From a virus: a stretch of 44,895 nt of DNA. Of the stretch, positions 6,686 to 15,268 are shown piece after piece. The stretch lies in the IMG/VR virus record IMGVR_UViG_3300008261_000039, positions 1 to 44,895 of that record; one strand, 5' to 3'. The position numbers and the translations under genes are program-made. The notes beneath the pieces were generated by a model. It did not search any database and was not told the DNA's origin. It worked only from the letters and a program-made list of their open reading frames with translations. The first letter of the stretch is position 1. Every line of letters begins with the position of its first letter.

Positions 6686-7462
6686 TTAATAATCAAGATT
6701 AGACCTCTCAAGTTTAGCAAACACATCCTGTCGATATGCAGGGTCTGTATCATAACGAGGGTCGCTCATAGCACGAACAACCTCAGCTTGAGAGCGGAAT
6801 ACATCCTTTGTACTAGAAGCAGCTTTACCAGTCAACAGCTGACCATCTACGCCAACTGCATCTTGATAACGACTGAACAATGCTTCAACAGCAAATGTCA
6901 TAGCATTCTTATCGCCAGTATCCATTACTGAATCATAGCGATCAATTTCTTTTTGAGTTAGATTATCAGCAGCCCATCGCATCATAGAGCCATACTCATC
7001 ATCGCCACCAGCAATACCACGTAGATCAGACAAGTCGGAATCTGTGATGTCTACTTCTTTAGAAGCATTACCACGCTCAGCCTCAGCACGGTACTCAAGG
7101 TACAACTTAGCAAGATCAGCGGAGCTTAGATTAGACAACTCCCTAAGGGTGTCTTCACTAAACTTACCTTGCAGACCTTCTTCCCAAAGAGCTTCCAGAA
7201 TGTTAGTAGATTCAGAATCTTCTTCCTCTACTTCTTCAGCCTCTTCTTGCTGCTCAGGTTCTTCTTCATCAGTGTTACGTGAGCTGAACTTCTTTTGCAG
7301 CTCAATGTAAGCTTGCTCTAGTTCTTCAGCATCACGAAACTTACCAGCAAGAAGTGCTTCCTGTTCAGCAAGTGCTTTCTCACCAATAGCCAAAGACTCT
7401 TGTTCTTCAGCAGTCAGTTCACCTTCTGGTGCTTCATTCGGGTTGTACGTTAGTGTCGTCAT
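6686..7462 (-). CDS. Capsid assembly scaffold (gp9-like)
   Basis: A 258-aa, highly acidic, helix-rich protein placed between portal and capsid genes, as T7 gp9 is. The region around residues 65-85 is nearly all Glu/Asp (for example EEAEEVEEEDSES), and long heptad-like stretches such as ELEQAYIELQKKF follow the N-terminus. The C-terminal part has GIAGGDDEYGSMMRWAADNL and ends in a basic helix, typical for the capsid-binding end of scaffolds. Scaffolds are needed for procapsid assembly and leave before DNA packaging. The start overlaps the preceding 75-aa gene by 29 nt. Confidence 0.88.
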   Translation of the reverse strand: MTTLTYNPNEAPEGELTAEEQESLAIGEKALAEQEALLAGKFRDAEELEQAYIELQKKFSSRNTDEEEPEQQEEAEEVEEEDSESTNILEALWEEGLQGKFSEDTLRELSNLSSADLAKLYLEYRAEAERGNASKEVDITDSDLSDLRGIAGGDDEYGSMMRWAADNLTQKEIDRYDSVMDTGDKNAMTFAVEALFSRYQDAVGVDGQLLTGKAASSTKDVFRSQAEVVRAMSDPRYDTDPAYRQDVFAKLERSNLDY

Positions 7463-7661
7463 AAGAGGTGGCGTGGATTACTTTAAGATTACCGAGACCT
7501 ACTTTTTCTACATAGCTAGTGCTGCGACCAAGTACAGGTGTACCAATCTTAGCTTTAGGAGCATACTTATTAACAGTAGGCTCAGGTGCTGTAGGCTCAG
7601 TGGTCTCGATTACTTCAGGCTCAGCCTTGCGGCGCTGCCGCTTGAGGGATTGGTTGTCCAT
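7434..7661 (-). CDS. Hypothetical protein, 75 aa, between portal and scaffold
   Basis: A 75-aa protein with a basic N-terminus (MDNQSLKRQRRKAEPEVIET), a Pro/Glu/Thr-rich stretch and a C-terminal half containing PVLGRSTSYVEKVGLGNLKV. It overlaps the portal gene by 41 nt and the scaffold gene by 29 nt. No family is recognised. Position suggests a head-associated role, but there is no direct evidence. Confidence 0.65.
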   Translation of the reverse strand: MDNQSLKRQRRKAEPEVIETTEPTAPEPTVNKYAPKAKIGTPVLGRSTSYVEKVGLGNLKVIHATSYDDTNVQPE

Positions 7662-9195
7662 TTAGTTGTGGATTCTTAGAAGGATCATTTATAGGAGCAG
7701 ATGCAAGCTGACCTGCCTGCTTAGTCAACTCTAGCTGTTGCTGTTGTTGCATAGCAGCTGCTTGTTCAGCTTGTACTTCTTGCATACTACGGACAAGGTT
7801 AAGGACATCTATGCCTTGTGCAGCAGCAAGTCGCTTAATGACCTCTTCAGGGTTTACATAAGTTTGGATAGCCTGTGGTCCCATTGTCTGTGCAATGGTC
7901 ATCAGGAAAGCACCGAGGCTTTCTCTATCCTGTCCCCTACCAATTGCATTAATACCAGCAACAATGGTAGGACGCACGATTCCCTTAGGAATACGTGGAA
8001 TGTCCCCAGTCTTTTGATACACTGCCAACTTACGATTGAGGTAAGGGACAAGAAAGTCAACAGTCAACATGGAGAATAGACCACCAAGTTGGGCTTCCAG
8101 TTCGAGTTGAGTCATTCGAACTTCTTCAGCTGTAGTTCTTTCGCTATTCCGTACATTCATGATTAGGAATGCTTCAGAGATACGCCGCTCAAGTTGAGCA
8201 GACATTTCATAAGCAGTCCTAAAGTCAGCTGTCTTACCTACTTGAACAACCCCGATATCTTCGGGGCGTCCTTGAACGATTGCACCGTTGCCTGCAGCGG
8301 CCAGGGTGGCGGGTTTAGTCGTGCTTGAGGGTGACACTACGAAGACAACCTTAGCGGCTGCTGCAGAGCCTTCTACGAGTGCCTGAGTGAGTGCTTCGAG
8401 AGACTTAAGATCTCCCATAAACTCTTCTACTCTACCCCGTCCGTAGCTTTCACCATCAACTGAATTAAACCTAAGTGCAATCCAAGGAGATGCTTCAATA
8501 GGTGCTTTACCAAAAGACTTAGGAAGGATTTTATCGTACACCTCTTGATGCCAGACATAACGATTGTTGTCTCGCTTTACATGAGTGTACACATCTACTT
8601 CATCACGATAGGCATCTGCCTCATCATTGCCAGGAGTGTTAGGCTTTGGCTCTTGAGGAATCAGATCACCTAGTACTTTTTTAGAGATTCTCTCTTTGGT
8701 AACAATTTCAATTACATTGCCGTCACCATCTCGATCTACAACGTAGCGATTAAGAGGATACAAACGGAGTCCATCTTTACCCATGAAGATAAGTGCGTTA
8801 CCTCCTACGACAAGATGCTTAAGTGCTTGGTGTACAATCACACGATCATCACTAGAAGCAATAGCTTCCATGATTGTCCTCTCAACCTTAGCAAAAGCTA
8901 GGTCAAGCTCAGACTTAATAGCAGGATCATACTGACCAAGCATTGACTCATCCACTTGTAGCTTAAAGAAGCTAGTCTGTGGAGGAAGCAAAGCAAGCAT
9001 CAGTTTAGAGGCAAGGGTGACTACACCTTTAGCACCAACTGACTGCCAAGGAGATGGCAAAGGTTGTGCTTGTTTAGTGAAGTCATCATCGTCACGAATG
9101 ACATATGGGAGTGTTAGGTCCGCTGCTCTACGAGCTACGGTGAGATATTGGTTGCGGTCACCAGTAAGGAAATCATACCGTTGTTTAGCTGACAT
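7621..9195 (-). CDS. Portal protein (gp8-like head-tail connector)
   Basis: A 524-aa T7-type portal, close to T7 gp8 (536 aa). It forms the dodecameric channel at the capsid vertex used for packaging and ejection. Family features include QRYDFLTGDRNQYLTVARRA near the N-terminus, LPSPWQSVGAKGVVTLASKL, PLNRYVVDRDGDGN, and the YGRGRVEEFMGDLKSLEAL segment followed by NSERTTAEEVRMTQLELE. The C-terminus is Gln/Ala-rich (AAAMQQQQQ) as in relatives. Its start overlaps the end of the 315-aa gene by one base. Confidence 0.95.
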   Translation of the reverse strand: MSAKQRYDFLTGDRNQYLTVARRAADLTLPYVIRDDDDFTKQAQPLPSPWQSVGAKGVVTLASKLMLALLPPQTSFFKLQVDESMLGQYDPAIKSELDLAFAKVERTIMEAIASSDDRVIVHQALKHLVVGGNALIFMGKDGLRLYPLNRYVVDRDGDGNVIEIVTKERISKKVLGDLIPQEPKPNTPGNDEADAYRDEVDVYTHVKRDNNRYVWHQEVYDKILPKSFGKAPIEASPWIALRFNSVDGESYGRGRVEEFMGDLKSLEALTQALVEGSAAAAKVVFVVSPSSTTKPATLAAAGNGAIVQGRPEDIGVVQVGKTADFRTAYEMSAQLERRISEAFLIMNVRNSERTTAEEVRMTQLELEAQLGGLFSMLTVDFLVPYLNRKLAVYQKTGDIPRIPKGIVRPTIVAGINAIGRGQDRESLGAFLMTIAQTMGPQAIQTYVNPEEVIKRLAAAQGIDVLNLVRSMQEVQAEQAAAMQQQQQLELTKQAGQLASAPINDPSKNPQLNGQPIPQAAAPQG

Positions 9196-10142
9196 TAGAT
9201 AGTAAGTCCTCCAAGACTACCAAGTGCTCCAGCAAGCCCACTAAGACCGCTGGTAAGACCAGTACCTGCACTAGAACCGATGCCCATGTTACCACGTAGG
9301 AATCCAGAGCGACCTTGTGGACGACGAGGGTTAGTCCTGATACCACCAACATTATAGTTTTGGCCAGCACCATAGAGACGCATTGGTTCTTGTGTTTGGA
9401 GACTACTGATTGCCTGCTGAAGAGGGTCAAACATTCCCTGCATCTGCTGAGCAAACATGTTAGGCAGATTGTTCAACATATTAAGATAATCTTGGTCATC
9501 TTGGTTGTATGCTGACTCCACACCAGACATGTAATCATTGATGCCAGCTGTGATGCCTTCATCAATCAGCTTTTGGATCTCCTCTTCAGTTAAACCTGGA
9601 GTAGTAGTAGTAGTAGTAGCATCTGTGGTAACTGTAGGTGCAGCCATAGTTTGAGGGCGAACAGCAAGCCGTCCACCACCACGGATCTGCATACCACCAG
9701 GAATAAACCCAGTACCTGGAACAGCTGCAGATCCACCCATTTGCTGACCCTTAACAACCACTCCAGCTGAGCCAGGGGTACCAATAGCTCCAGCCAAAGC
9801 TCGGCCAATATTACCAGTGCCAAAGTTGGGTTGGTTAAAAGTTGTAGCTTTGCCTGCATCCTTGATGAGCATATTAGCTGCACCAGAATTGAGAGCAATG
9901 GTCTGCTTCTCTGCTTCTTTCAGGTTTTTATTAACTATATCCAATTGCTGGATAATCTTCTGCATAGAAGTTCCAGTATCCTTTTGGATTTGCTGGATCT
10001 CTTGCTTAGTAATACCACCAGAGCCTGCAGAACGAATAGCCTCACGTACTGTAGGTTTCTCTTGCTTGGCAGGTGCACCCATTGGGTTTACACCAGCATT
10101 AGTTTGAACTTTTGCTGGTTGATTTTTCTTTTTAGGAGCCAT
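9195..10142 (-). CDS. Putative virion protein upstream of portal, 315 aa
   Basis: A 315-aa low-complexity protein: a basic N-terminus (MAPKKKNQPAKVQTN), a helical section around residues 40-85 (ITKQEIQQIQKDTGTSMQKI), a Gly-rich centre, a Thr run, an acidic helix region and a Gly/Ser/Leu-rich C-terminus ending LAGALGSLGGLTI. Cyanopodoviruses commonly carry a similar gene just before the portal, at the place where T7 has gp6.7/gp7.3, both minor virion proteins. No motif supports an enzyme. I infer a minor structural or ejected protein. Confidence 0.75.
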   Translation of the reverse strand: MAPKKKNQPAKVQTNAGVNPMGAPAKQEKPTVREAIRSAGSGGITKQEIQQIQKDTGTSMQKIIQQLDIVNKNLKEAEKQTIALNSGAANMLIKDAGKATTFNQPNFGTGNIGRALAGAIGTPGSAGVVVKGQQMGGSAAVPGTGFIPGGMQIRGGGRLAVRPQTMAAPTVTTDATTTTTTPGLTEEEIQKLIDEGITAGINDYMSGVESAYNQDDQDYLNMLNNLPNMFAQQMQGMFDPLQQAISSLQTQEPMRLYGAGQNYNVGGIRTNPRRPQGRSGFLRGNMGIGSSAGTGLTSGLSGLAGALGSLGGLTI

Positions 10143-10332
10143 TGTTTTCTTCTGTGAGACGATGGTTAATCCACTCGACCACAGAACGTTGGCCAGAGCG
10201 GTACATTATGAGATTAGTAGGATCATCCGGGTGGGGATTGGTTGGTGGAAAGTTCTCATTAAGTTCAGCAATGAGTGAGCTGAGCTGGAGACCATGTGTC
10301 TCAAGCGTATTGAGGTAGATTGGGGTTTGCAT
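10132..10332 (-). CDS. Hypothetical protein, 66 aa, after nrdB
   Basis: A 66-aa protein starting MQTPIYLNTLETHGLQLSSL and containing a cluster FPPTNPHPDDPTNLIMYRSG followed by QRSVVEWINHRL. It overlaps the end of the ribonucleotide reductase beta gene by 32 nt and the next gene by 11 nt. I recognise no family. The RSVVEWINHRL segment looks like a conserved helix. Its place at the junction of metabolic and virion genes gives no firm clue. Confidence 0.65.
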   Translation of the reverse strand: MQTPIYLNTLETHGLQLSSLIAELNENFPPTNPHPDDPTNLIMYRSGQRSVVEWINHRLTEENNGS

Positions 10333-11017
10333 GTTCGAAGAAAGCAGGCATTCTGGCTCGACGTGTGTCGGAAAGCTCAGGTGCTTTACCTTGATACATC
10401 AAAGAGTCGCTGGAATCCAGCCAAAATTTTTTGTCTAAATATTTATTTGAGGTATTTTTACCTAGAGGTTCAAGCACCCAATTAATGGTTGCCTTCCTGA
10501 GGCGATCGAGAGAAGGACTCCAATTGAGACCAAGCTCAGTACATACCAGGCTATTCGCTGCCACATGGACTTGTTCATCACGAGAGATATCAGCGCTTAC
10601 TGTTCGGAGACCAGCATCACCGTTAAATCTGAAGAGTGGGAGGAGCACAAAGAAAATTGCACGCTCGGCAACCAACGCTTTGAGGATTGTGTGATCTGGA
10701 TGAGCAATCCAGGCGTCCCTAAGACGCTTCGCTTCAGCTTCAGCTTTTTCATCAACGCCGATAGCGTTGGCGATGTAACCGAGTGCAAGGTCGTGATTTT
10801 CCTCGTCCTTGATATTGGATTGAAGGAGATCCCTCGCCAAGTTTGGAACTTCATTCTTCAGTGCATCAGTAATAAAATCTCCGACAGGAAGCTCCATATG
10901 TCGAATAGCTAGGGCACGGTAGATTGTTTCTTCCGCACCTTCAGCAAGCTTCCCAGCTGTGGTCTGTACCGGAGACCACTTCCGTTTACGATCTAGTAGT
11001 TTTTGATAGGGGTTCAT
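10301..11017 (-). CDS. nrdB: Ribonucleotide reductase, class I beta (radical) subunit
   Basis: A 238-aa ferritin-like protein. The metal ligand pattern of class I beta subunits is visible: EETIYRAL (first acid), EENHDLAL (E-x2-H), AERAIFF (E) and RDEQVHVAAN (E-x2-H). It would house the dimetal site that makes the radical used by the alpha subunit encoded just upstream. The ATG chosen at 11017 overlaps the nrdA stop (ATGA); an ATG 9 nt earlier is possible. It is shorter than cellular NrdB (about 375 aa) but typical for cyanopodoviruses. Harrison and co-workers reannotated the P-SSP7 pair as class I on similar grounds. Confidence 0.82.
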   Translation of the reverse strand: MNPYQKLLDRKRKWSPVQTTAGKLAEGAEETIYRALAIRHMELPVGDFITDALKNEVPNLARDLLQSNIKDEENHDLALGYIANAIGVDEKAEAEAKRLRDAWIAHPDHTILKALVAERAIFFVLLPLFRFNGDAGLRTVSADISRDEQVHVAANSLVCTELGLNWSPSLDRLRKATINWVLEPLGKNTSNKYLDKKFWLDSSDSLMYQGKAPELSDTRRARMPAFFEHANPNLPQYA

Positions 11018-12405
11018 TCGCCGCAATTACAATCAGGAGCAGGATCATTAAGAAGAGACTCCAGGTATGCGGTAACGTCACCATCATCCAATGCGGCATA
11101 GGCATCAGACTTGTCTTGAACGTCACCCATTACTTGGAGACTGTAGTAAAGAGAAGTCTGTGGACTTGCCAACCAATCTTCGATGAATTGCTCATCATAG
11201 GTAACCACATCTGACCAGCTGTTGAATGAGTAACCATGCAACAGTCCAGTGCTATCGAGAAGTCGAACGATACCGTCAACTACTCGCTTGTATGCATCCC
11301 AGCCAACTTCTGACGCGACCTCTACAGGACCGTAGTCGAAGCTCTGGACGCCAAAGGTTCCGCTATCGCGGTCTACTTGGCGGGCAATGGGAGGGGCGAT
11401 CTCAGGGGTGGTGGTGTACCCATCGAGATCAGTGTAACGATAGCTGCAGGAGGCTGTAGGAGCGATTGCAAAGGCACGTTCCATACGATTGTACTTAGCT
11501 ACCTCTGCAGCGGCTTGTACGCCCGCCTGAAGCTCTTGGGCGATCACATAGCCAGGAGTAGTAGGGTAAGGTCGGCCACTATTCAATGCCTCAAGAGCAA
11601 GACCGAAATCATTGTAACTTACACCTTGCTGTCGGAGAAGGTTGGCAAGTCCCAGCATTCCGAGACCGACTTGGCGATCAGTCTCTGAAGGGAGGTATTC
11701 TCCGCTTTCTCCAACATTTGTTTTGCCGTGAAGTGAGCACAGTTCGGACATTCCGTGAACAAACGCACCTCGAATTTCATCGAGTTCACATCCGCCGAGG
11801 TTAACATGTTGAAGTAGACAGGTACCCCGTGAGGGCAGGTATACCTCCAGGCAAACGTTACCCCGGATTCGATTTCCATTTTTGTCTACCTTAGTTTTGT
11901 TAAGCCAAATGTCACCCTTCTTGATACCTTCAAGGAGGGCATCCTTTACTTCTTGGCTAGTCTCTTTCCACCAATGGTCGTTGATGTTAACACAACGCTT
12001 TACCCACGGCAGTTCACTGCGACTAGCAGTAATGAATTCAAGTACATCAGGGTGGCTCAAATCGAGATGACACACCACAGCACCATTTTTGTACACACCC
12101 CCACGACGGAGGATCTCATTAAGTGTAGAGTAAATCTTAGCAAATGATACAGGTCCAGATGCAACTAGTCCTTTACCATTCTCAGCTCCTTTGGGTCGCA
12201 GTTTGCTAAGGTGGACAGCAACGCCTGCACCGTATCGGAGTGCATGGCTGACGAAACGCCAACTGGCTTCAATTCCATTTTCTCCTTCCATAGTGTCTTC
12301 CACAACGAAGACGGTACAGGAGACAGGCAAGCGAGAGGTTGGGTCATCAATCCAGGATTGTACACGGCCAGTACGAGCAATAAGTTCTTTAGGTGGTTTC
12401 GACAT
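11014..12405 (-). CDS. nrdA: Ribonucleotide reductase, catalytic (alpha) subunit
   Basis: A compact 463-aa catalytic subunit reducing ribonucleotides to deoxyribonucleotides for phage DNA synthesis. Visible motifs: LPVSCTVFVVEDTMEG (first active-site Cys), GNVCLEVYLPSRGT (the N-x-C-x-E radical site, of class I NxCLE form, not the NPCGE usual in class II), TSLYYSLQV (the tandem Tyr used in radical transfer with a beta subunit) and a C-terminal DCNCGE cysteine pair. Cyanopodovirus homologues were long called class II; the Tyr pair and adjacent nrdB favour class I. No ATP cone is seen. The ATG at 12405 overlaps no SD-rich region; MazG-like gene ends 3 nt before. Confidence 0.9.
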   Translation of the reverse strand: MSKPPKELIARTGRVQSWIDDPTSRLPVSCTVFVVEDTMEGENGIEASWRFVSHALRYGAGVAVHLSKLRPKGAENGKGLVASGPVSFAKIYSTLNEILRRGGVYKNGAVVCHLDLSHPDVLEFITASRSELPWVKRCVNINDHWWKETSQEVKDALLEGIKKGDIWLNKTKVDKNGNRIRGNVCLEVYLPSRGTCLLQHVNLGGCELDEIRGAFVHGMSELCSLHGKTNVGESGEYLPSETDRQVGLGMLGLANLLRQQGVSYNDFGLALEALNSGRPYPTTPGYVIAQELQAGVQAAAEVAKYNRMERAFAIAPTASCSYRYTDLDGYTTTPEIAPPIARQVDRDSGTFGVQSFDYGPVEVASEVGWDAYKRVVDGIVRLLDSTGLLHGYSFNSWSDVVTYDEQFIEDWLASPQTSLYYSLQVMGDVQDKSDAYAALDDGDVTAYLESLLNDPAPDCNCGE

Positions 12406-12407
12406 TA

Positions 12408-12788
12408 TCAAACAAGATCAGTAAGGTTTGGTGGTTGATAGTTCGGTCCCTTCAAGACCTTCCCATCTTCACGGTAGATAGGATTACCGCTATCGTCTAG
12501 TTTAGACAAGTTACTTTTGTGAACACGATCCAGAGCTTCATCTAGATCCCATCCAAGGTTAGCTGCGTACTGGTAACACACATAGACCAGATCAGCTAGT
12601 TCTTTTAGGCAGTCAGCAGAGTTAATGGTAAGACCCATGATCAGCTGATTTTCAGCATCAAGGAACTCCTTAAACTCTTCAACGATCAAACGCCTCTGCA
12701 AAGTCCGTGAAGCTGGCGTAGTACTGTTGCTCACCCGGAAACTTTTCCGGAATTCTACGGCTTGCTGCTGACGGGTGGAGGATGTCAT
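12408..12788 (-). CDS. MazG-like nucleotide pyrophosphohydrolase
   Basis: A 126-aa protein of the MazG/all-alpha NTP pyrophosphatase group. The acidic metal-binding helices are visible as RRLIVEEFKEFLDAENQL (E-x2-E type) and DCLKELADLVYVCYQYAANL (E-x2-D type), the usual pairs that hold magnesium. Such enzymes hydrolyse nucleoside triphosphates and have been proposed to modulate host alarmone or dNTP pools in cyanophage infection. It sits between the DUF3310 gene (overlap 110 nt) and nrdA, in a nucleotide-metabolism block. The exact substrate is not known. Confidence 0.8.
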   Translation of the reverse strand: MTSSTRQQQAVEFRKSFRVSNSTTPASRTLQRRLIVEEFKEFLDAENQLIMGLTINSADCLKELADLVYVCYQYAANLGWDLDEALDRVHKSNLSKLDDSGNPIYREDGKVLKGPNYQPPNLTDLV

Positions 12789-12984
12789 TTTCTAGTTCGT
12801 TTTGGAGGTAGTGAATTGCTTTGCGAAGATCGTCACGTTTGCTGTCTTTATAGCCAGCTCTGCAGATGTATTTAATTGCGTTACCAAGGTGAAAGTTTAG
12901 TCCTTGGTCTCTAACGAAATCCCAAACTTGGATACTACCTCGTCGATAGTACTCTGGTCCGGTGGTGTTTGTGGAATTGGCCAT
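12679..12984 (-). CDS. DUF3310 protein
   Basis: A 101-aa protein matching the DUF3310 pattern widespread in phages: PEYYRRGSIQVWDFVRDQGL, then FHLGNAIKYICRAGYKDSKR and DDLRKAIHYLQNELE. The family is sometimes labelled nucleotide kinase-like but its biochemical role is not established. The C-terminal 37 residues overlap the MazG-like gene in another frame, so either the overlap is real coding on both or the MazG start is further in. Placement among dNTP genes suggests a role in nucleotide supply. Confidence 0.82.
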   Translation of the reverse strand: MANSTNTTGPEYYRRGSIQVWDFVRDQGLNFHLGNAIKYICRAGYKDSKRDDLRKAIHYLQNELENDILHPSAASRRIPEKFPGEQQYYASFTDFAEAFDR

Positions 12985-13178
12985 TTAGAAACAAGATTAG
13001 AAACGTTGTTGCCCAATACGAAGCACTGCTTCTGCAGAGCTAGGAAGAGAGTAATGATAGCATCAATCTCCCCCTTAGAGCTGTTAAGTGCATCTTCAAT
13101 CTGACGCATCTTGAACTGTTGCTCCATTGTTAGCTCTGTCACTGGTGGAGGCGGGAACCCAGTACTTGATTTGTTCAT
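12897..13178 (-). CDS. Hypothetical protein, about 93 aa, after exonuclease
   Basis: A protein with a Pro-rich start (MNKSSTGFPPPPVTELT) and a helical middle (MEQQFKMRQIEDALNSSKG, then AIITLFLALQKQCFVLGNNV). Similar EQQFKLRQIEDAL proteins occur in cyanophages without known role. The start is uncertain: ATGs at 13190, 13178 and 13127 are in frame and none has a clear Shine-Dalgarno; I chose 13178. It overlaps the exonuclease upstream and DUF3310 downstream by about 85 nt each. Confidence 0.65.
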   Translation of the reverse strand: MNKSSTGFPPPPVTELTMEQQFKMRQIEDALNSSKGEIDAIITLFLALQKQCFVLGNNVSNLVSKWPIPQTPPDQSTIDEVVSKFGISLETKD

Positions 13179-13866
13179 TGAGAAAGTCATAGTTCTCTGC
13201 TTGTAGGATTTTAGCAAGACGTGCATTGAGCAACGCAGCATCTTCATCTAGACCCTTCTCAGCAAAAGCATCTACAACTGTCTGCCAATTAGATCCGTTT
13301 TGTTCAAGGAGGGCGTCTGCTCTCTTGATACCAATACCAGGAACACCAGAGTAACCATCGGTTTGGTCTCCTGCCATGGTTTGTATTAGGTGCCACCGAT
13401 CACCTTCTTCTTTAGTGATCTCAACAACTCCATCATTGAAGTCATAGAGTTGACCAGGTATCTGCCTCATATCCTTATCAGGACTGCATATAATATGACC
13501 AGACTCTTTGGTAGCGTAGATACCTAAGGCATCATCTGCTTCAAGCGTCGGCATGATGATAACCGGGAACGTCTCCTGAAGCGCTTTGATGACCCGTTTG
13601 TAGCCACACGGTTTCTTTCTGTTTCGGTGTCCTTTATAGTCTGGGTCGAGAGATTTACGAAAGTTAATAGAATCAGAAAAGAACAGAATAGAATCGTCAA
13701 AGCATCCTAGGTTGTTAGCAATGTTGTACAGCTCTCGCTCTACATGTTGGTAGGCTTCAGAAAATCGACTTGTAACGGTGATAACATCATTACCCCAGTC
13801 GATCTCTGTTTCATTGGCTGCACAGCACTTATAGACAATGTAGTCAGCATCAATGAGAAGACTCAC
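13096..13866 (-). CDS. 5'-3' exonuclease (gp6-like, FEN family)
   Basis: A 256-aa flap/5'-nuclease homologous to T7 gp6, which removes RNA primers and degrades host DNA. Motifs in order: LLIDADYIVYKCC (first metal Asp), FFSDSINFRKSLDPDYKGHR with the RKK following, PTLEADDALGIYA (acidic cluster), ICSPDKDMRQIPG and GVPGIGIKRADALLEQ (helix-three-turn-helix). The start is GTG at 13866, overlapping the preceding gene stop as GTGA. It directly follows DNA polymerase and the 45-aa gene, the T7 order. Confidence 0.92.
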   Translation of the reverse strand: MSLLIDADYIVYKCCAANETEIDWGNDVITVTSRFSEAYQHVERELYNIANNLGCFDDSILFFSDSINFRKSLDPDYKGHRNRKKPCGYKRVIKALQETFPVIIMPTLEADDALGIYATKESGHIICSPDKDMRQIPGQLYDFNDGVVEITKEEGDRWHLIQTMAGDQTDGYSGVPGIGIKRADALLEQNGSNWQTVVDAFAEKGLDEDAALLNARLAKILQAENYDFLNEQIKYWVPASTSDRANNGATVQDASD

Positions 13867-14000
13867 TTACCTTGTCCTCGCTTGAGCTTACGCCCATGCG
13901 AAGGAAGACTACGAGTGCCATTACCTTGACGGGTGTGTTTGAATTTTGCACGGGACTGGAATTGAACACGTCCCAATGCTGTTTTAGATTTTACGGCCAT
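13863..14000 (-). CDS. Small basic protein, 45 aa
   Basis: A short gene between DNA polymerase and exonuclease giving a 45-aa protein, MAVKSKTALGRVQFQSRAKF at the start and SHGRKLKRGQGK at the end. About one third of residues are Lys or Arg. The stop overlaps the exonuclease GTG start (GTGA) and the start lies 14 nt after the polymerase stop, so spacing supports a real gene. Its charge suggests binding to nucleic acid. No family is recognised. Confidence 0.75.
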   Translation of the reverse strand: MAVKSKTALGRVQFQSRAKFKHTRQGNGTRSLPSHGRKLKRGQGK

Positions 14001-14014
14001 TATATTGTGGTGGA

Positions 14015-15268
14015 TTAGTGAACGTCTGCCCAGGTTTGTCCGACTTTAGATTCGGCTGCGATAGGGATTCTAAGACCATAGCTCTCGCCAGCGGTGAGAG
14101 AGGATATTTCAAGAGCTGATCGGAGCGTGTCGGCATACTCTGGGATACATTCGAATTGAAGTTCGTCGTGTACAAAGGCTAGTTGATGAGCTTCAATCTC
14201 GTTGAGCTTGATTACATTATGAGTGTGAACCATCCATAGCTTTGCTACGCAGCCCGCGCTCCCCTGGAGAAGGTAGTTAAGGGCTTTGTGGCTACCATCA
14301 ACAGGGCAGCGGCGACCGTCACACAACTGTATGTAACCAGATTCCGCCTTGGACTTAACCGCAGTAACCAGTTTCTCAAGTCCTGGAATTGCATCCATGT
14401 AAGCTTGACGGATCTCTTTACCCTTTGCAGTTGCATCTTTGTCAGAAAGTTGTGGATCATAACTTAGACCTATCTTCTTATCGCCAGCTCCGTACAAAAA
14501 GGCATACGTTACAGTCTTGACTAGCCGCCTCGATATGCCTATCTTGTCGGCGTTCTCTTGGTGTATATCACCGTTGAGAAGTACGTCTCCGTACCTGCCT
14601 CCATCATATCGAGCCAGATAGTGTGCGAGCATTCGTAATTCAATGCCTGCGAGATCAGCACCAACCATGACATACCCAGGAGTAGCACGGAATAGTTTTC
14701 TAAATTCAAGATCACTGGGTACCTGTGCAAGGTTTGGGTTTCTGTGAGCGCATCTAAAAGTGTTAGTGGCTACAGAGCAGTGGTGGTGTAGTCGATTGTT
14801 TCTTACAAGTTTAAGCCAGGCATTGTTGCCTTCAGACACCATACCGAGATGTTTAGTTAACTCAAGGCAACGAAAGAACTGCAGAGATTCCTCTGTGCCT
14901 ATGTCCTTGAGAACTGTCTCATCAATAGCCGTCTTACCAGCTTTTGTCTTCTTGTCAGGTTCCCAACCGTGTAGCTTCTCCATCACCCATGCGATGTGAT
15001 CTCTACTGGTTGGAGAGAACTCGATCAGTTTTGTACAGGGTGCTCCTTCGACGTATCCGAGGGATCGGTTAACTCGCTTCGGAGTAAACTCGCGTCCTGC
15101 GACGTAAGGATACCTGTTTCGTAGTACTGTTTTAAGAGTCTCAAGCTCAGTATAGAGAGTTTGTGCAAGTTCCCGTGCAGCATCCTCATCAAAGTACCAT
15201 CCATATAATTCCTGATCAGTAAGTATTTGTGCGACCTGATGCTCTAACGAGATCCATTCAGGTACGGT
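14015..15268 (-). CDS. DNA polymerase, polymerase part (T7 gp5-like)
   Basis: The palm, fingers and thumb of a T7-type family A polymerase. Motif A is MVGADLAGIELRMLAHYL, motif B RRLVKTVTYAFLYGAG and motif C FVHDELQFEC. The part begins in sense at TVPEWISLEHQVAQIL; sequence upstream in this frame (from a GTG at 15340) is just the exonuclease domain read out of frame. It has no convincing start codon of its own. If the exonuclease part is joined by a -1 shift near 15268, the product is about 582 aa, the usual cyanopodovirus size. See the companion exonuclease entry and the finding on the frame break. Confidence 0.88.
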   Translation of the reverse strand, partial: TVPEWISLEHQVAQILTDQELYGWYFDEDAARELAQTLYTELETLKTVLRNRYPYVAGREFTPKRVNRSLGYVEGAPCTKLIEFSPTSRDHIAWVMEKLHGWEPDKKTKAGKTAIDETVLKDIGTEESLQFFRCLELTKHLGMVSEGNNAWLKLVRNNRLHHHCSVATNTFRCAHRNPNLAQVPSDLEFRKLFRATPGYVMVGADLAGIELRMLAHYLARYDGGRYGDVLLNGDIHQENADKIGISRRLVKTVTYAFLYGAGDKKIGLSYDPQLSDKDATAKGKEIRQAYMDAIPGLEKLVTAVKSKAESGYIQLCDGRRCPVDGSHKALNYLLQGSAGCVAKLWMVHTHNVIKLNEIEAHQLAFVHDELQFECIPEYADTLRSALEISSLTAGESYGLRIPIAAESKVGQTWADVH

